DNA of 64,000 nucleotides from Ectocarpus siliculosus (Eukaryota; Sar; Phaeophyceae; Ectocarpales; Ectocarpaceae): assembly GCA_000310025.1 (NCBI GenBank), contig FN649728.1, positions 62,001 to 126,000 on the forward strand, written 5' to 3'. The translations under genes were made by a program, and so were the position numbers. The notes below the pieces were generated by a model, which worked only from the letters and a program-made list of their open reading frames with translations, was not told the DNA's origin and did no database searches. Position 1 is the first letter of the stretch. Every line of letters starts with the position of its first letter. Positions 36,801 through 48,800 of the stretch are shown piece by piece.

Positions 36801-39800
36801 TGGCGCCGTCCAACACAACCCAGTCTCCCCTTTCCAGAGCCTGAACCAGCACGCCATCGCTCCAGCAGAAGCAAGATGCAGAAGACGACTTTCTGCCCCG
36901 AGCACCGCCGCCGGAACCGTCCGCGCTGCCGTCCGAAGTGGCCGAAATAGCGGCGTCGGTCGCCGCTTGCTGCCGCACAGTCGTAGCGAGGGCTACCGCC
37001 CTTTCTACCCACCGTTCCAGGGAGTTTGTCTCGCTCATGCGCGCTGTTTCCGTGCCGGTCATGTTCGGGTCAGCTCGGATGCGTTCCTTGGCTGCCTTGA
37101 GCAGCAAGAAGAGATGGTCGACTGCACCCATTCCCTGTGACGTGCAATACCGGGCACAGGGGTCCGGCGTGAAGGATCAACACTAGTTTTTCAGTGCTTC
37201 AGAGCAACGTCGCCCTGGTCAAGACATCCCCAGCTACACGTCTTCGCCATGGGATATTCAACATGCCTCAACAATATAAAAGAGTCCATGTAAACGATGC
37301 GTGCACCGAAATAAACGCGAGGAACTCCACACCCAAATAAGCCATATCGCGAACAGCCATTCCATACCAGCTAACAGGAGAGATAACGAGAACGAAAAAC
37401 ATGCACTGGGGCGAACGGAAAGATCCAGATTCCTCTTCGATAAAATTGTTCGCATGCTAGTCTCAACACCGACCGTAGGACAAGACTCTCTTAAAACCCG
37501 GAAAAGCAGATCAAACAGGCAACCACCGTCCGTGTGTTTTTTTTATCACATGCACCAACAACTGTGTCCACATAAAACACACAAAAGACTGAGAGGTAAC
37601 GTGCCTCTTGACTCTCCATTTTTGCTAAAGCAAAAATACAAAAATTTCCCCAAAATTCCTATAACGATCGCCCGGAGGTGTGCGGGCGACGGTCTCAAAC
37701 ATTCGGGGACAGCGGTGTCTACGGACACCGCTGATTCAATGTAGGCATTGCGTTCGTTTTCAAAAGGAGGTGATCTGCGTACGGTGCGGCTTTTGCAAAG
37801 CCAACACAGACACCGCTGCTGCTGCCATTGCTGTCAACACTTCGTTCAACAACCACAATAATCGAAACTTCACGTCACCTAGAAAACACCTGTCGCAACA
37901 CTGCTCTGCCCTACATTCCTGTACCTGAGAAGTGAAGCCCAGGATGTTGCCTTGAGGCCCTCCATCAAGACCCGGAGCCATTGCGTTGCGGTACGAGCGA
38001 CGCACTGCGTGCAGAGCATCCCACACCGCGCCCGCAGTAACGGCAGCCTCCGGCAGGATATCGCCCGAGACCTCGAGCAACAAGCGACATGTCCTGTCCG
38101 CCAACTCTTCCAGCGTTTCGACAAGAGATTCTTGCACCGCCCTCGCATCGGTCTATTTACGGTCCATCAAACGCCAAGCGTAAGAAACAACTGGTCAGAA
38201 TCGGTGGTCAGGACAAACATGTATTAATACCCCAGTTGGTGTCCACGTACACAGAACGCGAAATTAGGATCGACTGTCGGCGTCTGAAGAAAATCATTCT
38301 CGTACCAACGCCCACCTCAATACTGCAACGCAAGTAAAGAGTGACAAACTCTCTCAGCAGCCGAGGGCGACCCATCGAAGTTACCAAGGCGACAGAATGA
38401 CCATAGGTTTCCACCAGCACTTTTGCGGGTATTCCAATGACCAGGCAATTCCGAGCTACGATCCAACGACAGCCCTAGGGTGGCTCGTGGCTCACAAAAA
38501 ATTCCACACATCCTCTACACAAATGTTCGCGTCGACTTCAGCAACCCGTACCACAGAGGCTTCTCAGCCACCAACGAGATAGAGCGCCGCGTAATCGATG
38601 CCCCCCGCGACATAAAGATAAACATCGCGCCTTCGCAGGCGTAACGCTGCCGGGGAGTTGGTTTAATGTCTCCCCGAATTTGACAACCACCAGGCCACGT
38701 GAAATTTACGTGAAAGTAAGACCACGGCGGATAACACTACCGGGGAGGTTGTTGGCGCCCTGAGGCCCAACCAGGTAATACCAAGCGGAATGACCAGCAC
38801 TTCGACCACCTTGACGCCAGTCAATCATTATTACAATACTCAACCTTTTCAAAACGAAAAACGAAAACGATGTATTTACTTCGCTAAAGCCTCAGTGACA
38901 CAGGAAGGTTGGTTCAATCCACATCGAGAGAAAACAGCGCCTCCTGAGAGTGCGGTTAGACTCTACTACCGGTCAACCGTGTTTTAATCATAGGCCCGCG
39001 TTCGCTTCCAAGCGATGCGCTTACCACTACTCAAACGATATAACTGCTCGCAAACCTGTACGCTATTGCTAAGGGCTAACTCATCAAGCTACCAAGATAC
39101 GGACACTTGCTAGATTTCTTCTTCGATAAGGTAACAACAATGGGCTCCGTCAACCTTACGTAGCCCAAACGTACCTGTTCGAAGCATCCGAGCAGTTCTG
39201 TGACGTCAACAGACGGTGTCATGGCAACCTCCGTAAGACGAGCCCCCACGCCAGCGGCCAAGCCCTTGATAATGCCTGACTTCCCAGACCCGCGATGCCC
39301 AATCACCAAGGCCGGCCAGCCCATCGCCACACACCTATCATTAGGGGAAATCATCACGTTCGGAGGGCAAACATCAAGATTGGCTGCCTCCAGCAACATC
39401 AACCCCAGGACTCCGTTGGTACTCCAAGACCGCACGCACACACGAGACAACACCAATGACAACAACATTGTCCAGGGTGCCACCCATGTCCTCACCTCGC
39501 CAGAGCCTGCAACGGTCTCCTCAACGCAAGAGGGATCGTTATGCCCGCCCTTAGGCCATCCGCGTCACCATCCGATGCCGAGGTCCCGTTTCCCCAACAC
39601 CCGCGTGGAAGCACGGTCTGCCCAACCTGCATCCACTCCGGAGTCACCTTCAGCACCGGGTGCGTCCCAATCCCTCCTTCGCGCCAGCCGGAACAACTCT
39701 CAGTACCAACCGCAGAGGAGGGCGAAGAATTTTCGAGGAACGATTCGGGGAACGTTTCCCTGAACCGGTCGAGGACAGCGGCTCTGTCCGACCGGGTGCG

Positions 39801-42800
39801 CAATCGCTGTATGTAGAGGGTATCGACCACTAGCCAGGGCTCCCAGCCACCACCCGCGTCGGATTCGCTGCCACTGTGCTGCTGCTCTCGAAGCATAAGC
39901 TCGCACCACCGGAAGACGTCACGGAGGTTGAACTCCCAGGGAGAGCCTCTTCGCCCGTAGCGCCCAGCCGCCATCGTATCCTCTTGCACCAAGCTGCACG
40001 CCACGGCAAACGAAGTTCACATGCAAAGGTAAGCGCGAGAAAACACCCCCTTTCATCCAAGACGATCAAAGTGGTTAAAATTTGGAGTCAACCGGAGAGG
40101 CCAGGCTAAAGAGACTCACTCCTTTATATTTAATCCAGAACATCACACACCACCGGCGGTAATAGGGGTATGTATATTGACCTCACGTACCAGAGCGATG
40201 GCGGCATGTTCCGAAAGCTTTTGCCGAAGTCGTCGATAGATTGCAAAGGTGTTCCGAAAGCTCTTGCCTAAGTCGTCGATAGATTGCAAAGGTGTATAGT
40301 TGGTTCATCCTGATCGACAAGGGGTCCGGTGCCTTACTATTTTAAGGTATCAGCAAGACCGCTACCGGATCGCGAACGCAACATCCTCAGCCCGACAGGC
40401 TAATCGTGTGAGCGTAGAAGAGGAGACGACAGATCTATGTCGAGGCGTAATTTTTTGCTCGACCAGGACAGCCTAAGTCTCAACATGTTGGTCAGCGTCA
40501 AATTCATTCTGTTACCCTGAGTAGGTTTAACATTGTGTTGCAACCTTGTTACATTCCAAGGGCGCTATGGTTAAAATTGCACTGTAACCATACTGTCTTA
40601 ACACGAAATAAAGAACACAAAAACAAAACACTAGTGATCATCTTGTCAAGTTAAGCAGGTTGATCAATTCAACGTTTGTACCAACACAATCTGTGAATGC
40701 CCTGGCAGTGAGCACGTTGTTCTGGGCAAGTATCGGTAGTATTGGGTTATGGCCTTAGCCTCCGACTTCTGACAGCCTGAAAGAGACGTACATGCGCACA
40801 CCACAAGGAAAACTGTTCTTCATTCACGTCCGCCATCAAATACCTCCTTCTTGCATTATTACGAAGCGGTTGGAGAGCCGTCGGATGGGATTTCACGTTC
40901 GGGGGGTGGGTGTGTACAGAGGACGACCGACGTAGGGTTCGACCCGGCTCTCGGCAAGGTTTAGGGTTTAACCCCATCCATGCACATGGTTTAACCCCAT
41001 CCATGCACATGGGTTAGGATCGATTCCCACCCCCCATAGGGGCCAGAATGGGACGGGCGGCCAAAGTCAGAGGCAAGTCTACAACAGTTGTTCTCACGGG
41101 TAGTCGAGCAAGAACTTAGTAAACATTCAGAGGTAGACAACGTGGCTTGTTCACGTGTAGAGGAGGTCGTTTGATTGTAGTTAATCTAACGCCGCTACCT
41201 CCCTGCTTTCCAAGTATTAAAAACCCAGCAGCGGCAGATCATCACGGCGACGATGGAACGATCATTAACATCCAAAGGCCTGTTGAAGGAGACAACACTA
41301 TTTTGGTGTCAGGAGTCACCAAAAATGACCACGTGGTCACCGCAAAGGGGTGTCCTGAGTGAGAGAGGATTCACTTTGGACGAAAAAGACTCTTTTCGAC
41401 ACTACAGTATGCGTGACGGACATCATCGAGGGGCGCGTCACATAGAGGGGGGCCCAGAGCCACCTACGGAAAACGGAAGGGGCAAGAACATGGTGAATGC
41501 TGTCGTCGTAACGTACCGTACATGCAACAAGAACCACAGAACGAAACGAGTCCGCTTGAAAGGACCAGCGACAAAAACTCAAAACGGAGATATCGGAGAT
41601 CACAGCCTACGCCCAGACGAAAAACTTGGAATTTAACGGGGCATGGTTCGGAAAAAAAAGACGGGAACTCCCAGTCAATTCAGCGACTCCAGCCCTACGC
41701 AACCGTCGCTCATCACCGACTGCACAGATAGAGAGAGCAAAAGTGGAGGTGTTGATATTCGAGGACTTGGATGCATCAGAGCCATGGGGTATGGCCAGAA
41801 GCGGAAGACGAATGTGTTGTCCTCGGTCATGCTGATAGTAAATCAGCCCACGCGTTTCTCAGGCTCACTGCCGTCTCATCGACGATTTGGATTCATCCGC
41901 TGCTGTTGAGCCATTCTTTGCTGCTGAACCTCGACACTAGTCGAATCCCATAATACTTGCCAAGACGGCACACCTCTAGCGCACAACCCAAGGGCGACAA
42001 TGAGCACGTTGTGCCAAAAACTTGTGGACCGAAAAAGTTTTCGGGGTACATCAAAGCGGCTGGCATCGAAAAGCTGCGGAAGGAATCCAACAGCAGCATC
42101 TATTATAGGTAGACAACCAAAGCTGAGTTCAACTCGCCTGTTGAACGCAATCATGCGTGAGAGCATGGACGCCGCATCGCAAGGAATACATGACGATTTC
42201 TCGTTATCCTGGCTGTTGCCGTCCGTGGCCGCAATCAGAGCAGCGTCGGATGACACAGGTGATGATGATGGCGATGGCGGTGCTGCGAGGGAAGGAAACT
42301 TGTTGACCGCGATGTACAGCAGATCGTCCGGGGTGAGTGGATCCACATATACCTGTCGACACAATAAAATTGAGCGTCGCCCGAAGACAAAGTAAGAATC
42401 AAGAGACCGTACTAGTTGGGCATCGGAAAACCACAAAAAGCAAGGAGAAAGGTGCTGCCGCGGCTGTGCGAAAAAAACATATAACCTTTCGTGCGTCAAA
42501 ACGTGGAGGCAAGCCCATCTAAACATCAAAGGGCGAGATGGAGACGGACCACGCACTGATGACCCCAGTGCACTTTGTACTCTTAACAAACTGTACTCTT
42601 AACAAAGATCGACCCATCAAACATACCTTGGTGAAGCGACTGAGGAAAGATCTAGGAAGACCCTTCCTGCCACCACCTTGTCCCAGAGGATTCTGCGCCG
42701 CGAAGACCTTGAACGTCGGAGGGCATTTAAACGAACGCCCGAGCTCCGGGATGTACACCTCGGCACGGTGATCCAGGCAAGCATTAAGGCCCTCGAGCAC

Positions 42801-45800
42801 ACTCTGCGGAAATCGGAACACAACATGATACAGGCAACAAATGAGTAACTCAGGAAACCATGCGGATCATCAACGGCCGTGGGTCAATCACTGAACCTTA
42901 CACCAAGCAAGCGCTGCGGCCGCCTTGTTGACAGGAGAGCTACCCACTGTTGATCCAACCTCTTCTGAACGTTTCCATATCTACGAAGATTTCTCTACAT
43001 ACAAAAATATGAGACGACTCTTGTACATACGAGGGCGGGTTGGAATGGGACGGTTCTGGAACACAAACAATATACACGGATCCTTTGAACAACATTACGC
43101 AAAAAGAAAAGCGTACCTGAGTAGCCAAGTTCAGCTCGTCGAGCAGAACCCATCTGCCAGCCTTCAGCGCGCTCAGAAAAACCCCGTCGCACCACGAAAA
43201 CCGAGCGTTGTTTCCGGCGCTGCCTTCGGTCGGTTGGCCAGTCTGTTCGCCTGAGTCCGTATCGGGAACGGGAAGGTCCGAGCCGAAGAGATCGGACACG
43301 TCCGTTTGCTCCGAAAGATTGATCCGCACAAGCTGGAGAGGAAATGAATAGATTGACCCGAGAACAGGCAAATTAAGGAACTGATTACATTGCGACGGAC
43401 CAGCGCACCGAAACAAACCGAAAGTCTTGCGACCCAGGGAGACTTCTCACCGAGTACATCCGCGCAGGTTTTGCGGAACCCAAGGCGCAAAAAATTCGAT
43501 GGATGTGCATGGTAAGGGTCGGTTTGTTCACGACCTGTCTGTCGTGGGGTAAAAAATGCTCCAAAAACCGCTGTCGTTCTATTTCAGACATTCATGCAAT
43601 ACACCAAAATATACTCGAGAGCTTACCTCGTGTCCCGTTGCCGCTGCCAGTGCGGAGATGAGGCTAGTCTTCCCTACACCAGGGCTGCCCTCCAGGAGGA
43701 CTGCCTTTCGTATCTGACGGAGTAATTGATAGAGTGCGACGAGAAAGGTTAAGAATAAATCACAACTCTATTCGGCCAGAAATTGGTCTATTGTCTGGTC
43801 CAGAAAAAGATGGGGGCTCCACTGCGCAACCAACCCACCACACGGAGGCATAGGTCGGAATCAGACCTCACGGTTTCATTCGACAATGGGACTGTTCATG
43901 ATCTTCCTAATTGGGGAGTTTGACCGGTAGATTCCAAGGTACAAATCGTGCACAGCCACCTTTCAATCAAGCCCCTAACGTACATCGAGTGGGAATTAGC
44001 CTTTCAAAGAGCGTTGTACTTAGATATGAGCACCCCATCCTGTGCTGGTACAGTGGGAAAAAAAGGAACAGTTCGTGAAGCAAAACCATGCCTACTACAT
44101 ATTTCACCTCCACTCAACCCTACCTGAAGCGCTCGAAGAACCCGTCGAAGATTCTTGGAAGTAGTCGGCGCCTCAACGGAAAAGTCCAGGTTCGCGCTCT
44201 CAGACCCCAACACCTTAGCAGGTCCGCAGGGGGTGAAGAACGGTTCCACACCAAAAACGAAACGAGGCGTGCCGGTGGTCTCTTCAGCCGCGTCTTCCAT
44301 TTTCACGGACGTCAATTCGCGGACTTCAAACGCCAGTGACGTAAGCTTGTCCGGACGTTCTCCTCCATCCCTGTCCAGCTGACCTAGCGCCGAGGTTTGC
44401 TCGGGACACGATGGTATCTGGTCCGGAATGTACACAACAAATGTACACATGGTAAGTATCCATGTAACTCTTAAGTCTTGGTCTTGGGAGGGAATGATCA
44501 CACAACAAAATGAGCCAACCACATGGCGACGTTTACGTACGACGACGTCCAGCACAACGCATGGAGCAGAAACATACAAGCTCAGTCGAGGCGAGACATC
44601 ACAAGCGTTGGCTAGTCGATGGTGGAGTCCATCCATTCTATGATCAACAACAGCTGGTTCTTCACACATTCCACCGGTCGTGTCGCAGGGGCCGGAAATA
44701 GTACAATGAGGTAACCAATTGCTCTCTCCTTCTTGCCCCAGCTCAGAAGGAAGAAAGATCACGTTCAACGAGTCATACCACCAGGGTACCGTGAGCCAGT
44801 TGAGTCGTGTAGGTCAGCCACGACAGGGCCTGGTTACTTACTACGCGCCCGCTGTTACCCAACGATCGGACAGGTGAACACGTTTGCTTTCCAAGTACCT
44901 TACCTGGGTACTTGGTTCCTGGCATTTCGCCTGCACCGCCCGATCCTATCCTATGTTCAACAGTATTTAGACCCCCTGCTTATTGACCACAAAAGCACAT
45001 CGTACCGCTGCGCGCCTGTAATATACCTGCTACTTCTGTGAAATTGAAGGTTGGGATAAGCTACCTGCCCTGAAAACGCCCACATCCCGTCGTGATATTC
45101 CATCGGACCCCCACTGTGCGGTTCTCAAAGGCCGAGTTCCACAAAAGGGAAGAGTGACTAAGTCCGCTCCAGACAATCTTGACCATGGTCTTGGCTTTTG
45201 TCCTTGATCAGAGGTGCGATTGGCTTTCATCCGATAAATCAAGACGATAAGGATAAGGGCAATATCCCGTGGCCTCCTTGACCGGCCTCGCGCTTGTCCT
45301 ACCCAAGGGTCCCAAAAATGCAATCGGCGGACGTAGGTCGAGCACCTTTCCCTTCCCCTATCACCCCTGGGCGATCGGTCGACCATATTTTAACGCTACC
45401 GGGGATGCACCCTCGTTTGACCTCGACCGCGGCGGAATGGCCGTTAGCATGGCATGCCTATCAACGTCGGAGGGTACCTCCTCACGCAATCGAGAACATG
45501 CGGGGGTGCATCCCCCGTACCGTGACAAGATTGTCGGCCAGCACCTCCCGAGGGGGAACCAAAAAAGAGGCCCTCGATCAACGCCCGCCACCATTCAGGG
45601 CACTATGTTGTGCTATTAACGGTAGTGCGGTCACCCGGCAGCACGGGAAACAAACACATTTCGCACATGAATGTAGAACGCGGTACGCGATGATCACAAA
45701 GAAAATACAGCTATCCAATCAGACCAACTTCTACCATCGTCAAATAAACGGGCAAAACGTATGTATCTAGCCGATTATGCCGCACCGGCCAATGGCGCTT

Positions 45801-48800
45801 TGCAGCGTCGGGCAAGCGGGCGGCATCTTGAAGGCAGACGGATTATGAATGACAGTCTCGCGTCACCGTATCAAGGGTACGCGAAACCGTCGAATCTTGC
45901 TCGTGGCGTGTAACGTCCCTGGGGGGTCGCTAGGCTGCGGATCCCCCCACTCTTTCACGCCAGTCCCCGAAAGACCAAACACAATATCAGCAGCAATGTC
46001 AATCCTACAAAAAAAAACGTCCCACTCGGACTCAAACCCGTCCGTACGATTCGCCTTAAATCAGTCATGTCCACAGTCAACGTGAGTAAGCGCAAGCTGG
46101 ACGCATTTCCAACGACGGACGACCATCAGGCTTGTAGGTCAGCACAAACACCCATCAACCTCCGAATCGTCGGTAGCTTCATTACTTCGCCTGCCAACAT
46201 GAGGGCGCCCTCTGGCAAGCGTCAAGACCAAAAGCTCATAAGAGACTCGAGCGCAACGGTTTACAGCAATCAGAGGAGTTGCCTGGAATGCCAGGAAAGA
46301 AACGAGGGATACTAGAGGTTTAGCGTAAGACGGCGGCTTCAGGAAGCGGCGACGCCGACTGAAGCTCTCCAACCTCTTGTAGGCCTCGGTTCTTCCCTGC
46401 CATTTCAGGCGACTGCTCTCATTTCCCGCAATAAAAAATAGCCTATCTTGAGCTCTCATGGCTGTAGCCCGTACCCTGCTCCAATTGATCTTAGCGTGAT
46501 CCCTACATGACAGCCATGTCGGCGGCCAACGTGAGAGAACGCTTTGTCAAGCGTAAGAACCAAGGGTCGTAACAGCCTCAAGCACGACGGTTTCAGCAAC
46601 GAGAGGAGTTGCCTGGAAAGCCAGAGAGAGGCGGGGATATCATTGAGATCCGACAGCTTCAGAAAGGAAATGTCGCTCCCTGAGCTTCATGGAGCGAATG
46701 CCGCTCACTGAAGCTGTCCGATCTCGAAAATATTCCAGTTCTTCATTAGCATTCCAAGCAATTCCTCCTTTTCCACATGATAAAGGACAGTTCATCTCGA
46801 ACTCTAACGGGTCGATGTAGTTTTTTTCGATCAAACATCAATTGCGACTGGAGGTTGGGTGTTTTTTTATATATTTTTCGTTCACATCTGGGGAGGCCAT
46901 GTGGCACACGCTAGGGAATTAGGTCACATGCTGGCCAACCAACAATCTTCGATTGGATCCTATTTAATAGCTTCATCACATCGTCGGTCCTATCGGCGGC
47001 AGTCGTGAGAGCACGCTCTGGCGAGCGGAAAAACCAAGGCTCATAAAAGACAACGGTTTACAGGAACCGCAGGAGTAGTCTAAAATGCCAGGAAGGAACC
47101 AAGGGCGACTAGAGGCCAGAGCGGTAATTAGAGCGGCGCCTCGCTCCTTCCCTCGAATTTCGGGCGACTGCTCTCCTTTCACGCAATCATCTCTCGAATT
47201 TTGATGGGTCGATATGCTTTTGGACCAGTATAATAGCACATCGATAGAGGCTAAGTAGGTTTCGTTCATTCACTTTTGGAACGCACTATCGTCATCGCTC
47301 ACGACTCTAACCCTAACCCTGCCCTTACCTGCCCCTTGAGGAACTTGACGCAGGCCTGTCGAAGACGAACAACCGAAGAAGGCGAGAGCCCCGCACCGAG
47401 TCCCATTCCGTCCAACAAGATCAAGGCAGACCCATGCACATACGCCTCCCAAGGCCGCAGCCCCGGTTCAGATGATCGGCTATCCGGAGACGAGCTTGTC
47501 ACCGACGAGGTGATGAAACCTGCCCATGACAGCAGGTCCCTGACCGACAACGATAAACCATGACCCCCGCCCAGCGATGACGACGCCTGGTAGGCCAACG
47601 GGCAGAGGATGCATGAATAGCAAAGAGGTGGGCCTCGTGAAACATAACCACAAGGGAATTATACTGTATAGGAGGGGGGAACGGTGGTTTACAGCGGCGC
47701 AAGCTCGGATGTTTGCTGACGGCTGCAAGCTATCCCTTCCGTTCCACTCCAGGAGAAAGACCAGAAAAAGATCGACGCGATCGCGGGCGTCTCACCGTAC
47801 TGTTGAACCACCAGGCAAAGTCAAGCATCGGGCCGGCCATTCTGGTGAGGTCCGTGCTTGCCATCGAATTGTTGTTCCCGAAACGAAATGCCTTTTGCAC
47901 CACGCCTTCCATGTCCTCTCGATCTGACAGTGCGGGCACCCAGACCTTCACCGCATCACGACCAATCAAGCGCGTTTCAAGATCAGCGCTATGCACAACA
48001 TACATCATGGTTGACTTGATGTGGCACATGTAATGCATCTCTTCTCGAGGTGAGCCTTACAACAATACGATGGAAGACCGCATTTACGCAACAGGCTGGA
48101 ACAGTACTGGAGTACCAGCTCTACTAGGAACAGGCACGAACCCAGGTTCGTTCGGACCCTGACCACAGCAGTTCAAACACCCAACGGAAAAACAAATGCT
48201 CAGTGCAGCCGGTAGCCCCCAACACCGTGTAACCGACCAGCAGGGGCCGACGTGTTCACATTTTGAGATCCGGTGCGTACTATGAAAAAAATCATCAAAA
48301 TAATCGACCGAAGTAATGACTGCAAGCAGACCAAGACATCAAGACACACCTCTGTAAACCGAGATCGGAGCGCTGGAGACAGCTCCCGCTTACCGAAGTC
48401 CCCGCCTGGATTCATCGTCGCCATCACCCTGAGAATATTTAAAAACATGGAAAGGAGTGTCAAGGGAGGACCAAAACACTTACAACGGCTTACAAACCAT
48501 GTTGATGCCAATTTGCGTTTAAAATGTGCAACTGTTCAATACGCACACAACGCATCTTCGACCCACCAACCTGACGTAGTAATCCCCAGTCAATAACACA
48601 ACGCACCTAAATCCCGGAGCGGCTACTACTGCCTCCGCCGCGCCCTCGCCGCCGACGGCACCCTTCCCCCCCTTCTCCGCCAACGTGATGGACCGGCCGG
48701 GTTCAAGTACAGAGTTCAGTCTCTCAAGGACGGCATCTTCAGCCAAGGAAAGCTCGTCCAGAAGAATCAGTTCACCCTTCCGCATGGCGGTCACGAGAGG

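Larger units (their letters stand above)
42138..47945 (-). other. MDN1: Midasin exons 12-18: end of AAA4 and AAA5 module
   Basis: Exon 12 continues AAA4 with VWVPALSDREDMEGVV. Exon 13 has GLSVRDLLSWAGFI, the AAA4-AAA5 connector. Exon 14 leads in with FGVEPFFTPCG and FSVEAPTTSKNLRRVLRAL. Exon 15 carries Walker A GSPGVGKTS. Exon 16 carries NLSEQTDVSDLFGSDLPVP and Walker B WVLLDELNLATQ. Exon 17 carries sensor-1 AAQNPLGQGGGRKGLPRS and the arginine finger SRFTK. Exon 18 starts VYVDPLTPDDLLYIAV. The GQGGGRKGLP signature fits AAA5 of the family. Exon 18 ends in an AG|GC donor, the only non-GT donor in the gene model. Nucleotide-binding residues look intact. Confidence 0.94.

Noticed and set aside
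45266-45770. Overlapping plus-strand ORFs in intron 13
   Set aside because: Short, overlapping and without recognisable domains; most likely random open frames in intron sequence.
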